Assembly (NCBI GenBank): GCA_963681505.1 | Contig: OY811974.1 | Location: forward strand, 7,767,239-7,831,238 | Length of the DNA: 64,000 nt | DNA from: Eunapius fragilis | Lineage: Eukaryota > Porifera > Demospongiae > Spongillida > Spongillidae | Reading direction: 5' to 3' | In this document: piece by piece, positions 24,061 through 36,182 of the stretch | Layout: every line of letters starts with the position of its first letter | Numbering within the stretch: the first letter of the stretch is position 1 | The notes under the pieces: generated by a model | Database searches by the model: none | The model's input: only the letters and a program-made list of their open reading frames with translations | Told to the model about the DNA's origin: nothing | Program-made: the position numbers and the translations under genes

Positions 24061-27000
24061 GTGTTTTGCATGGAGTCCTACAACAGGGCCAGTCTGGAAC
24101 ATGAACAGCTGTTGATATTGGTCACCAGCACTTTTGGTAGTGGTGATCCACCAGCAAACGGCGAGGTAAAGAAAAGGAGGGCAGAGAGGGGAGGGAGGGG
24201 AGGGGAGGAAGGAGAGGAGAGGGAGGAGAGGGGTGGGAAGAGAGGGGAGGGAGGAGAGGGGAGGAAGGAGAGGGGAGGGAGTAAAGTGCATAGGTTGTTC
24301 ATGTGTTGCATTCCACATCTCTTTCACCTTACGTACACACACTCTTGCCCCCTCCCTCATAAACATGCTAGTCTTTTGGTCGTTATCTGCTGGATCTACG
24401 AAATGGTGTCAGACCTGGGTAAGGTGGTGGGGATAGTTGGAGAGGGGGATCTCTCAGACCATCCTGGTCCTCCTTTACTCACTACCCACCTTTCCAGAGC
24501 AAAGCAGCCACAACGTAAGCAGCGTATGAGCACGGTTGTGGCCCCATCACCACTTGAACTGATGGATGGAAAGGCGAATCGAACAACACATCAACTTTCT
24601 CAAGTCAAGTATGGCAACCCCCACCTCTACAAAGCCCCTCCCACCTCACTCATCTCATACATAGTGCTTCTACCGCACCCCCCTCCTCCCCCCCTTATAG
24701 ATATGCTGTGTTTGGACTCGGCTCCAAGGCATATCCCAACTTCTGCACCTTTGCCCACACATGTGACAACCTTCTGAAAGACCTCGGAGCAGAGCAGATA
24801 TGTTTGTGTGGTGAGGGCAATGAGCTGTGTGGTCAGGAGGAAAGCTTCCAGCTCTGGATAAGGCAGTGCTACCTGGTGAGTGTGCTATGGGTGTGTGCAT
24901 GTGTGTGTGTGTGTGTGTGTGGGGAGGGGTGACAATTCACATCGATTCTATATTATGTCTGATTATATCAATGACGGCCTCTTGCCCAGCGAGCATGTGA
25001 GATCTATAAACTGGATCCCAGGCTGGACAAGAATGATGATACAGGCCTAGCACCCGGCTATAGTAAAGAGAACTATCGCATACAAACCGTTAGTGAACTC
25101 AGTGTGACGAGAGACATACAGCAAGGTGCGCACGGGTGGCACCGCATTCTGCTGACATATGAACACTTCTGTCCCCCAGACCTCAAGACTGTCCATGGCA
25201 AAACGATTTTCACACCCATTGTCAAGTCTCGGGTAAAACTTCAGGCGCCAACCTCAGAGTGAGTTCATCACTTGATATTACGTATAGTATCAACTTCCAT
25301 CTTGCTAAGGCGTTCCACCATTCTCCTTTGCCTGGACCTGAATGGCCATTGCATGCCATATGAGCCTGGAGACCATGTGGGTATCTACCCACAGAACAAT
25401 GCTAAGATGGTGGCTGGGCTATTGGAGCAACTGTCCCTGCCACTGGACCCTGACTTGCCCATGTACATGCAGTCATGCAGGGGAAGCGCTTCTGGTTAGT
25501 ATTGGAATTGTGCAACATTGATTAGTTCCTCTCCCCCACCCCCACCCCCCTACATGTTTGCATTCCACCAGGTAATAAGTGGGTTTCTGAGAAGAGACTG
25601 CCCATTCCTGTGACCCTGCGTGAGGCATTCACTCTGTTTCTGGACATCACTACACCACCAACCCCTCAGTTCTTGAAACTACTTGCCAAGCAAGTAATGC
25701 GCCATTCTTGGGTATAACATAGTCATCAAAATAGACTGTAGGATGGCAAGAGGAGTGGGATGGGTCTTTTAGGGAATAGAAGAGGTAGGGACTGATAATG
25801 GACGAACTGTGGTCTGTTAGTTTTTCACCAGACGATAGGGTGTATAAACGGGTTTTCAGGTTATGCGATTTCCTAGTTGGTCGACTATCAGAATGTATTA
25901 GAACTATTCAGATTGTCTGATTTCTATAGCCGGAAAAACCGATTCCGTTTTCATCAATATTTCTTTCTTTCATACGCAGAAATAGGTTTGAAATCGATTA
26001 CCTTTTTATGCCCTGTCATCACATGTACACTGGCTACTTGGCAAAAAAAAAATTGTTGATGTAATCAACTTTTAGTCTGAATCATCAGTCGGGTCCCGCA
26101 TATCCAGGATTTTAAAGGGGGCTGTTGTTAAATTGGTAATTACGCGTAGTCTCGGCCCCTCTTCCCTAGTACGGTTAGATTACATCCGAAATAGGCCAAG
26201 AACGTGCTACGGGTGACGTTTATGCCTAGGGGCCGAGACTAACTCATTGAACCCGAAGTGTATTTATACATTCATTCTCACACGATCGTAAACTTTGTGC
26301 CAGAGTAGAAGATCGCTTTTTTTTTTACTGCCATTGAATACATGGAAGACAGCGATGCTCAAATAATTAACACTTTTTAGCCCATTTGGGAGTATCTCGC
26401 ACGTAGGCCGAAGGAGTGAACTGGCGGACACATAATGTACTACATTGATTTTGGTTATGCATTCCCGATGTACTGGAATGATGCATTATTGAATTAAGTC
26501 GTCTGAATAATGGATTCTTGAGAAGACACAACATGCAGCCTATATAGTAACCAAGCATGTCGCCTCCCACCTCTTCCCAACAGATAACTTCCGTCACACC
26601 TCTCTCCCACACTTCATCTGTTAGAAATCATCTTTTGACTATGAAAAAAAAAAAGTCAGACTAATCGATTTTTCTGGTTTATAGTTTATAAATCGGTTAT
26701 AAAATTGAGTTTGGCGATGAATGAACTAAATTAAATAATTTTCCGATTTTTATGATAAACTTGTTGACTCTTCCTCAAGTCTATTTTACCATTTTCTTTT
26801 GTCGCTATTCCTTTTAGCTTATCAGCTACAACACGTGCCCTGTAGTTATAATGCATTGTTCAAAAAGCATGCCCCCCCCCCCCCCCCTTCCCACCTCGGT
26901 TCCGAGGCTGTCATGCAGGTGTCATCTTTGATACACCCTTTTCCAGACGTTCCCCATGATATCTTACATTTTTTGATCGGAGGCTTTATCATTTGCGTGG

Positions 27001-30000
27001 AGCGGCGCTCCACCAGAAAATTTGTTTCTGTGTCGCGTTTGCGATTTATTGGAATAGAACACAAAGCTGGTGCATATGAGTACGTTACGGTAGCGCGTCA
27101 CATGTGCTATATAGCAGAAAGAGGGAAGGTCAAAAGATCTATAGCAATAATCGTATTTATAAATTGCCGTGTGCAGGAGCGTATCCATAGAGCCGGGGAA
27201 CGACCTCCCCCCCCCCCCCCCCCCCCCCCCCCCTCCAACCAGGTTAATTAATACACAACGTTGCAAAACCAACTGACGTATTTGTGTAATTTGTCATTAC
27301 GCGTATCAGTTTACAACCTTTGGACGCCATGCATGCAAATTAATGTATGCATGCAAATAAGTACGCTCAACCGTTATAGATTCTACATACGCTTATCACA
27401 AAAACGTCATGATGCATTCAAATGCTTGCTGCGCGTGTTACGTTATAAGCACAGCGAAGAGACGTGGAGGAGCATGTTAGTTCAAACTTTGGCATCCATT
27501 TCAGGCAACTGATGCAACACAACAGGCAGAGCTGGAAGAATTAGCCAAGGGAGGAGATGTTTATGAAGACTGGAAATACGAGTGCTTTCCAAATCTGCTT
27601 GACGTCTTCAATCAATTCCATTCCCTTAAAATTGACGCCACTCTTTTACTGCACCATCTTCCACTTCTGCAATGTGTACGTGTGGCACTTGTGGCATGGT
27701 GGTGTATATGACACATGGTATTAATTATCCTTATCTCTGGTCACCATAGCGATACTACTCCATCAGCTCCTCCCCTTCCATGTTTCCTAATGAGCTGCAT
27801 ATGACTGTATCTATTGTGTCCTTCAAAAGGCAGAGTGAGTTCGCATAAGTTTTGTGGTGTCAGTTTAATGGTGTATTGGGTGGCATAGATGGAATGTAGA
27901 GGTGGAACGAGGTAAAAATGGCGGGAAATGGCACCTTGTTTCTATGACGTGAGGCTTCTATTATAGTTTTAATCAACATGTATCGCTTTGCAATTACATA
28001 AAATTGACAATAGAACCGACTGCACTGGTCGAAGAATGATATTCAAAAACTTTCGCCACAGCTAGGCGAACTGCACCCCCGGCAATCATATCGCCGCGAA
28101 TTAAGCGGGAAAATGTGCACATACGTCGTTCACCCATAAATCTGTAACGGATCGATTAAAATTCAACATTTCAATAGCTACAGCACGTTACTACGTACCA
28201 ACCTAATTTGAAACGATTAGTGTGCTCCTATCAAAAGATTTGGCAGTTTGAATCCAATATGGTGTCTGACCTCGGAGTGCATGATGGCAAGGAATTAGTG
28301 CAAAATCCTACTATATGTTATACGATAGAAAACAGTCTGATGTGAAGTACTGAATCGAAGATAGAACATCGATAACATGAATCGTTGCAAAGTTATAGCG
28401 AGTCATGCGAGCATGAATCTTTGCAAAGTTACTGCGAGTCATGCATAAAGCATTCATTTACTATTTTAGTGGCATATATGTTCCATATAAACGTACAGTT
28501 TATAAACTATTTTGTGTGTAAAACATGGCGGCTCTCTACCTGTTATAGTTTTTGAAAAAGTTTGAAGCAGCGGTAAGTGGTGCTAATCTATAATCATTTG
28601 TCTCAATAGCACCACCTAAAACAACCGTGATATTTTTCAAACAATCCTGTAATTCCTAATACTAAGTTCCGCCTCTAGTTAAAATGATGTATACTTTTGT
28701 TATTGCACACCAGATGAACAAGGATCACGGCACAATGGAGTGTGTTCAAACTGGCTGAATGAGATAGAGATAGGTTCTGCAGTCCCATGCTTTATCAGAA
28801 GGTAACCCCAATGCACCGACAAGCAAAAGTAAACTGTTCGTATTTGAGCACGCTCCAACTTTTGCACAGTGCTCCGACGTTCCACCTTCCTGATGACCCA
28901 GAGACGCCAATCATTATGGTCGGCCCAGGCACAGGCATTGCTCCATTTCGTAGCTTTTGGCAGGAGAGAATGTACAGAAGAATTGAGGCCTCGAAAATGC
29001 AGTTGGCTCTGTCTAAACCTCCATCTCTAATGGCATTGGATGACAGCAAGATGCATAAGACATCAGCTAAAAAACATGAAGCATCCCTTTCTGTCCCTAT
29101 AATAAAGAGGCAGTCAGTCTCTGATGCAGCAGACAACCACACCATGGCACCGATGATTGAGGAGGAGAAAGCTTGGGGCACCATGGAACTATACTTCGGA
29201 TGTCGCACAGAAGATGTTGACTATATATACAGAGATGAGATATCCAAGGCACAAACATTTGGAGCACTAACTGAGGTGCATGTGGCCCTGTCAAGGCAAT
29301 CAGGACAGCCCAAGGCATGTACACGCTTGCATTCAAGTCACATGTGCCATAATTTACCTGTCGTGTGATTTTGTAGACTTATGTTCAACACCTTCTAAAG
29401 AAGAATGCTGAGTCCATTGTACGTACGTTGATTGAAGAAGGAGGCCATTTCTATGTTTGCGGAGACATCTCCATGGCAGCAGCAGTGTGCAGGAATCTGC
29501 AGGTGAGGAGTTGAGGTGGGATAGTGGGGTGGGGGAGAGGGTCGGAATGGGAGTCTGATAGGATTGTCATAATGCCCTGGGGAAGAAGAGGGTGTGTTCA
29601 GTTATATCAGTGTGGAAGGTGATTGTGAAAAGATTATATATCTGCAATATAAATTTCCAGAACATTTTAGAAGACAATGCTGCCATGTCTGCTGATGAGG
29701 CCAGAAGCGTGATCGAGTCTTTGAAGGTCCGGTGTAGGCTAACAGACCTCACTTGTCCACCCCTGTCATCTTTGTTGTTTCCATGTGTAGGATAATGGCT
29801 TCTACCATGAAGACATCTTTGGAGTGACCTTTAAAACAGCTGAGGTCACAAATAGAGTCAGGACTGCTGCAAAGAGGTGAATTCATTGATAGAGCTGTTA
29901 TTTATTGCTCCATTGATGGTGGGCGTGGTCATTGTAGGGCTTGGAGGAAGTCCTACAGCCGTCAATCTACTCATGAATTTGAGACACGTCCAAACCAGCT

Positions 30001-30499
30001 ATCTGATGTGAAGAGCCCAACCATTACATCACCGATGAAGCCAGGTTCAACTAACACATCTCCAGAAAGGGCCCCTGAAAAATTGTAAGTTATATGCATG
30101 TGTAATGAATAACAGGACAAAGAGATGGCAAGGAATGGCAAGGGGAGGAGGGAAAAAGGAAACAGGAAAGAGAGCTGAGGGAGGAATTTGAAATAGCTTT
30201 TTTCATTCCAACGCATTAGATCAACTCCCAGATTTCCTATTGGGGAGACAAGAGTTCAGAAGGCTTGCTTGGATCCAATGGAACCTTCACCTGAACGGGA
30301 AAGTTCAGTAAGTGGGTCTGAAGAAGATGTGTTCCTGCAGCCATCAGATGAGGACACAGAAGTGAAGAGTCACCAGGGCAATGCCCGCCAGAAGCTTATA
30401 TGGCGTCAGCATCCTGTTATCATTGAAGAGAGCATGCATCACATTCAACAGGATGAAGGGGGAAATCCCTGTTTCACAGCATACAATGATACATATTGA
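24061..30499 (+). CDS. NOS: Nitric oxide synthase, reductase half (5' exons not in view)
   Basis: Fifteen exons join in phase: 24061-24165, 24372-24418, 24701-24875, 24990-25258, 25310-25494, 25572-25693, 27505-27675, 27750-27834, 28714-28801, 28870-29314, 29377-29502, 29661-29726, 29791-29876, 29938-30084, 30220-30499. They sum to 2397 bp, 798 residues plus stop. The order matches NOS: end of the FMN domain ([47 protein letters not shown]), FAD domain ([39 protein letters not shown]), and NADPH domain ([45 protein letters not shown]). The reductase passes electrons from NADPH via FAD and FMN to the heme oxygenase half; that half, the calmodulin site and the FMN P-loop were not found upstream. 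Oddities: no autoinhibitory-loop-length insert before YAVFGLGS, ~60 extra residues between FRSFWQ and FGCR, a ~140-residue C-terminal tail, and a GC-AG intron after 29314. Confidence 0.92.
26085..26310 (-). repeat. Dispersed repeat inside the NOS intron (reverse copy of 20390-20640)
   Basis: Lies in the 1.8-kb intron 25694-27504. Its own core is an inverted repeat with TAGTCTCGGCCCC at 26139 and GGGGCCGAGACTA at 26230. Confidence 0.65.
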
Positions 30500-31360
30500 T
30501 GATTTTTCAGTAGTAATGAACAAATAGAATTTACTCCTCATAGAGAAGGACATCAAATATGGCGCATTTTAGAACGTTTTATAATACCAAGCATAATTCT
30601 ACGATGTACACATTGACACACAGATTTGCAGTGATTGTGGCTTGTGAACTGGTTATGGTGTGTCGTACGTACGGAAAGGTTGTCCAAAGTCAAATGTGGA
30701 TTAACTTTATGTACATGATGTATTGCCAATACATTGTAATACACAGCAAACTGTTTGCTATTTGGACCGCAAGTTTTAATGCCTGCATAGTTTTGCATAA
30801 TTAATACAGAAGTGGAAACATCATAAGGGGCATAGTTATTTCCATCAGGTATATTGGCTGCATTGTGCCTTTTGCATCGCGTCCCTAGTACACCAATGGT
30901 CTCTCCAAACCTTCACATATCAAGCCTATACCTCTGACGCGGTGAGATAGAGACAAAAATGACGGAAGTATTCATTGAAACCAGGTCACTCGACCCGTGA
31001 ATGGTTTGATAAACATTATTTTACACCTTTAAATACTAGAAACAATCCTTGCGTACTGTACCTACATGTACGGTTCAACAATAATTTGTGAACAAATCAC
31101 CAAATAAGGTGCTTTAAAAAAACTTTAACGCTATGTAAACAAGAAGTCACAAAAATGATGCCGATCGGCAGGAGGGCTCGGGCATTTGTTACTACTTGAA
31201 ACGGTACTCAACAATAATAAATTGGGTGATTTCATTCCTTAAAATGGTACACCATGCTGGAAGGAGTGAGATCACTCAAAAAAAATAAATATATATATAT
31301 AGGATGACAGGTGGTGTCCTTTTTCTTTTAAGCTCTGTGACCTCCATCCCTACGTCACAG

Positions 31361-31471
31361 GGAATAGTGGCGAGACCATTCAGAGACAGATACAGTACTG
31401 ATCACAGCAACAGAGAGGTGGAGCAGTGTACAAAGAAACTCTCATGGCCTCCTCCAGGACTGGATAACTAA
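31361..31471 (+). CDS. NOS: Possible alternative last exon of NOS
   Basis: A pyrimidine-rich acceptor (CCCTACGTCACAG) opens a 37-codon frame in phase 0, starting GIVARPFRDRYSTD and ending PPPGLDN before a TAA. The last NOS exon holds an internal consensus donor in phase 0 (TTCA then GTAAGT, donor at 30308). Splicing 30307 to 31361 would replace the final residues of the tail. No transcript evidence is available, so this is a prediction from splice signals only. Confidence 0.35.
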   Translation, partial: GIVARPFRDRYSTDHSNREVEQCTKKLSWPPPGLDN

Positions 31472-31811
31472 GGGTATATAGATAGACTGTGTTCATGTTT
31501 CATATGATTAGATGCATGCACTTATAAACCGCCTACGGTGATTCGCGACATTTCATTTGTAAATAAGTAATGAGTAGTTCGCACACAGTTAACTAGTATG
31601 TATACTTTACCATTTATAAGTTAACCCTTGAAGTGCGGAAGGCCCTTTATGTGCCCATGCAACAACTATGATGTCATATAGTTGCGAGTTACCCGTAACT
31701 GCCTAGTTTCACCGTTTGCAGCAGTCACTCAGAGCTGTGCATACAATACGTTGGAAAGATTACTAATAAATGGCCTATCAGCTGGAGCTAGATAAATTAG
31801 TATACATCAAC

Positions 31812-31967
31812 TTGCGGTTTTTCTTTGGAACTGTGTGCTTGCATGCAGGCGCTGCAATGGAAACTAATATTTCTCTATTCTCAGTACATGTACTCATATT
31901 GCTTCCACTGAAGCCCTGCATGCAGTACACCGCACACTGCCACACAGTTCCAAAGAAAAACCACAGA
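31812..31967. repeat. Foldback element
   Basis: GGTTTTTCTTTGGAACTGTG on the left pairs with CACAGTTCCAAAGAAAAACC on the right, and GCATGCAGG pairs with CCTGCATGC. It is followed at 31971 by a lone TAGTCTCGTACCCAGACC, the same terminus as the element at 37290-37422. Confidence 0.7.
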
Positions 31968-32347
31968 GGGTAGTCTCGTACCCAGACCACGATGACGTCC
32001 GTCATAAGTCCCTTATTTATGCTGTTCTACCGTTTGCGTTTGACCACCTGCAGTGTTGCATATTACTTTAAAACCTACTCCCTTTCTCTCTTACACACAC
32101 AGACACACAGACAATTGGTTCATGCACATCACCATCCTTGGCGCATAGGCACCTGCTCACCTATTTGTGATATCACTCTTATGACAGCTGTCACATTATC
32201 AGCAATGCCAACAAGTGGTGTTAGCCGCTGCCCGTACATAATTACTTCTATGGCACAGTCACACAAAGGAGATGAATTATATTAAGATAGCTGGCTTTTA
32301 CATTTACAATCAGTGCACTCACAGTTCTATGCACAACATTTTTAACG

Positions 32348-32371
32348 AAAGGGGGGGGGGGGGGGGGGGGA
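32348..32371 (+). repeat. Poly-G tract
   Basis: An uninterrupted run of more than 20 G. Similar G or C runs recur through the window. Confidence 0.9.
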
Positions 32372-32547
32372 GAACCTGCAAGTGAGGCAAACAAGGCCTT
32401 CAAAGTTTTGGCCCAAACAGAAAAGGACTTATAAAACGTGACAAAACCACTAAACGGCATTTAAATGCTGAAACGGAGGGACAAGTTGTTTTCTATACCC
32501 CCCTAAATGGTGTCCGATCACGGAGCACGCAGGATAGTAGGCATTAC

Positions 32548-32736
32548 CTGGTTCTTTCTCTTTTTTTTTGTAGAAAAGTACACCATTATTCAATTCAAAT
32601 CTCTTACATGTAGCTTTCGTCTGATATTCCTCTTGTGACTTAGAGTACAGCTATCCGGGTACTTTCCATCTTTCAGATATTGAAACACGTCGTGGACTAA
32701 GTAGTCTACAGACTCTTCTGTTTCGTCAAAACTCAT
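32548..32736 (-). pseudogene. N-terminal part of an integrase/H2C2-type mobile-element protein, frameshifted
   Basis: From ATG at 32736 the minus strand reads MSFDETEESVDYLVHDVF, then QYLKDGKYPD and KRNIRRK. In another frame it continues CKRFELNNGVLFYKKKEKEP. Together these follow a pattern I know from the start of proteins with an integrase-type H2C2 zinc-binding domain: an acidic N-terminus, a Y-L-K-x-G-x-Y-P turn, a basic K-R-x-x-R-R-K helix, and F-x-L-x-x-G-x-L-F-Y-K. A one-base shift near 32610 separates the halves. A GTAAGA at that point could be a donor, but the readable continuation argues for a frameshift. The zinc-binding and catalytic parts are not seen. Confidence 0.45.
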
Positions 32737-33059
32737 CTCACACACTCGCACGTGGCTAATTGAATGCGGAAAATACACAGACTTTTTTTCCGGGCACGGA
32801 CCAATTTTCCATGAAAATTTTGGTCCGGGCGGACCAAATATTTAGGCAGACCAAAATTTCCGTGACAGATTTTTGCAGCTTTCAAGATAGCATGAAATAG
32901 CATTTCCTTAATCAAGAGCTATCCATCCATAATACAAAATAAAATAATAAATAAATATCTTTTGTCACATTTTTCATCTGTTATGGTTGCAGCTCCTCTG
33001 TGACATGCTCTTCTTACTCAGTCTGTTTTCTTCATAGTACTGTATTTGCATGCCAGTTA

Positions 33060-33440
33060 GTAACAGAGATAAGTGTTAGAATTGTGCACCTCAGTGTTAC
33101 CAAACCCACATCCAGACACATCAAAATCTTTCTCACAGACACATTAAAGTCCCATACTATTCGTCAATGTATAGCCCTAATTCGATGCATCTGAAATTTC
33201 AGACCTGTCAAATCTATTGAAACAAAGCAGTTGTAACCACAATGCATAGAGGGTTATAACTGTACATCTCAGTGCTGCCATATCCATATTTGAAATTTCA
33301 GACTCATCAAATTTTTTCTCCCTGACTCATCATAATCCCCTACTATTAATCAATGTAAAGCCCTAATTTGATCTATTTGAAATTTTAGACCTGAAAGTGA
33401 AAGTCAAATCTAAACAAAAGCAGTTGTTACAATGATGCAA
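33060..33440 (+). repeat. Two-unit ~185-bp tandem repeat
   Basis: Both units carry CACATTAAAGTCCCATACTA-like and GAAATTTCAGACCTGTCAAA-like blocks and end in AAGCAGTTGT. Clearly diverged. Confidence 0.6.
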
Positions 33441-34033
33441 ACAAGTTAGGTTTATATGAATGTTTAATATATAACCTTTTGCTGAATGCTTGTAATTTTT
33501 GTACAAAGGTAAATATTACATTTAATGCATTAACAGTGCAATGTGCATTAACAATTCAAATGCATATTTCAAAGGACAATAATAATATATCATGAATGAA
33601 TTTCTAATTTTAAGTTTACCTTTAACGTTCAAAACTTCTTTCAGTAAATTGACATTAACATTTACTCATCGCAATCCAAAGGCTTGTACCTGCAATATTC
33701 TTACAGATAATTACTAAGTACAATGTTACATCTTGCATAAATTCAACACACTCTTTAACTTCTGAGCAATATTTTGGTGCATCCTATGTGACTTGGAAAG
33801 AGTTATTCTATTCATCACAATGCAGTTCTAAGACTTGTGGATTGTAATCAACTGAGGTTGTGATTTAACAACCCAAGGTTTCCATGTACCATGGTAAGTT
33901 CCAGTCCACCATTCCACAATTACTTCATTATCTGTCACTATTCACATTTTTGCAATTTGAGGCAATTCGTCCTAGTATTGTTGTACAATGCCTCCATCAT
34001 TAGAAGTCGAAGCTTTTTCAACAGTGGCAACAT
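33441..34033. other. No gene recognised
   Basis: AT-rich (33450-33800 particularly so), lying just beyond the 3' end of the minus-strand pseudogene at 34034-35215. Confidence 0.4.
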
Positions 34034-35215
34034 TCACAGAAATGTTGCTGCAGGTGGCGCTTCATTATCCTAATAAATATATTAGTAGGTCATAAATAGT
34101 AATTATTTTTCCATGTTTGATGTGTAACTTAAATTTCATATTTAAAACTATCAGTAGTTATAGGAATTCGTTTCAAATAATATGTTTACTAGCTTAAAGT
34201 GCAACTAGTATCGTGAATAATAGCTGCACAGAATAATTGTATTAGTATTTGTAGTTTGCTTCATTATTAATGCTAACCTGAACATTATGTTCCAATCTTT
34301 TCTTTACTGCTGCGGGCTTGTTGGCTTTGTTTCTCCTAGATACAATATATACCTGAGAATATCATTATAATGGAATACTGTATATTATTTTAAATATTTA
34401 CTTTGACTTACGTCCGGAATATCATTAATAGTATGTTTGTGATGTTCAATCAACTTTGATAGCAGAAGTGAACTTTCAGGTAGTGTTAGAGTTTTATGCT
34501 CTTTAACCATGCATACAATGTCCAATAAACCCAATGTTTCTTCCTCTTCTATAGACTCAGCGTTAAAACTGCATGTACCATTCAACTCTTCAAGGAATGA
34601 TAACCACCATTTCTTATGCATTTCTTCAAGGCACAAGTACTTTGGTAAGGCAGCAGTAAGAGCTTCTATATCCAGTTTAGCAGAACAAGGTTTAACAAGA
34701 AGGGGAATGCTGCTTGGGATCATCTACAGGACAAAAATTTCATCAATGTGAACAATGATGTTTTATTTCCGTTATGCTATAATGTGCTGCATTATCACTT
34801 GAATATCAATGAACATTCACCTTTAGCAGCTTCAAACCAAGTTGGTTCCCACTCGGCTTCCAACTGTCATTAGTCCAGTGCTTTTACTTCATTTCTGCAT
34901 GCCTGTCAATATTTCTGTCGAATCTAGACATGTGTAGAATTGAGTGGTTGTGCAGTTCCTCTGTTTGAGGCAAAAACCACGATTTAACATCTGCCATTTT
35001 TTAACTAACTGCCTCCATGAGCATTTTATTTGAATTTTTGCATCCAGAAAGTAAATCTATTTAAAAATATATATTTGTGCACATTTTCATAACAATTTAA
35101 ATCCTTCTTACCAGGAACAATAAGTGCATTGTTTTTTTAACCTCTTTCCGATGTTTCCAAATACAGCATCAATGTCTTCATGGGTGTGCCCAACCATGAG
35201 AAAACCGAGTTCTAT
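34034..35215 (-). pseudogene. Mobile-element-like gene with GHTHEDID motif (DUF7869-type), decayed
   Basis: Minus-strand exons: 35112-35215, with ELGFLMVGHTHEDIDAVFG; 34821-35056, with VKSWFLPQTEELHNHSILH and KHWTNDSWKPSGNQLG; 34412-34723, with ALPKYLCLEEMHKKWWLSF; 34278-34352, with VYIVSRRNKANKPAAVKKR; and 34034-34069, ending PPAATFL and TGA. The last three junctions keep phase 0. The F-L-x-V-G-H-T-H-E-D-I-D signature is what I know from a domain of unknown function widespread in sponge, cnidarian and other invertebrate multicopy genes, probably mobile; this link is from memory. Damage: in-frame TAA at 35001-35003 and 34884-34886, and a phase mismatch between the first two exons. A shorter reading from ATG at 34997 still meets the second TAA. 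Confidence 0.6.
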
Positions 35216-35877
35216 CTGTGTGAGGTCAAAAGGATTATTAGTACTTCAAAGCCAGTAAAGGCAATGTTGCATGTAGCTCCTTATTTCACCCAATTACCTC
35301 TTCAAATACCTGTAGTTCTACTAACAATGAAAGAAACGACAGCATACAACAGTTCTTATTTATTGTCAAGTCATATGTATAAATGTTTTGGAATAGGCCG
35401 AGACAAGCAGGACTGCGTCTTGAAGTGTGATTGTACAACCTAATTACATTAAGAAAACGTCGCACGATACCTTTTGTCAAAACTAATCGCGTGCTATTTA
35501 TTTAATGATTGCAGTGTGCAATGTCATGTTAAAGCACCTGCAGCGCTTATTTTAAATTCGCTTAAAAGCTTTCATTGAATCTATACCAATTTCTTAACCT
35601 CCTCAGGCCGCCTAAGCAATATCAGGCCAGAGATAATATTTTCTCTGATCAGGCTATTAAGGACATAAAATGCATAAAATGCATTTGACATATTCGCTGA
35701 GTTGCGAAAATCAATGGAAAAGCGATGGCTCCTGCATGCAAGCATATAGATATAGAATTACGCAACATCAACATGCGGGTTGATACTAGTCGTAAGCGAA
35801 TCCGAGAGAAGCAAAATATAATTTGCTTCAGTTATATTGGGACACATTGCACGATTATGTAATATACAGATATATCT

Positions 35878-36045
35878 ATGTCTAGACAATACAAGAACAG
35901 CTCCTTTTACTCCGGCCCCCAGTACTTCCACCAAAAGACTACACCATATGTGTATGCTTTGCAGCTTGCCAGGGTCGAGCGGGGCGTGGCTGACGGTGCG
36001 GCAAAGGTGGCTCTGGACACTGCAAAGGAGGCGCTAGTTGTGTAC
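35878..36045 (+). CDS. Possible exon of unknown protein
   Basis: A frame opening at ATG 35878 after an AG (TAATATACAG) reads NSSFYSGPQYFHQKTTPYVY, then an Ala/Val-rich segment with RVERGVADGAAKVALDTAKE. It is cut by the palindromic element at 36054. The sequence looks protein-like, but no domain is recognised and no partner exon joins it. Confidence 0.25.
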
Positions 36046-36053
36046 ATACTCTT

Positions 36054-36155
36054 TAGCCTCGTCCCCAGGCCCTATTTTGATATTAAAGTTAGCTGGACAA
36101 AAAATATTTTGTCCCGCTAACTTTAACATCAAAATAGGGCCTGGGGACGAGGCTA
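36054..36155. mobile_element. 102-bp palindromic MITE
   Basis: TAGCCTCGTCCCCAGGCCCT at the left is the reverse complement of the right end, and the arms pair for about 45 bp around a short AT-rich centre. The ends resemble those of the element at 37290-37422 (TAGTCTCGTACCCAG). No clean target duplication was found here. Confidence 0.8.
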
Positions 36156-36182
36156 ATAGCTTTTGAACAAGGACACAGCCAT

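Noticed and set aside
24061..24777. Single 238-codon coding exon
   Set aside because: Only the first 35 codons match NOS; the remainder crosses a purine-rich intron after a clear GTAAAG donor at 24166.
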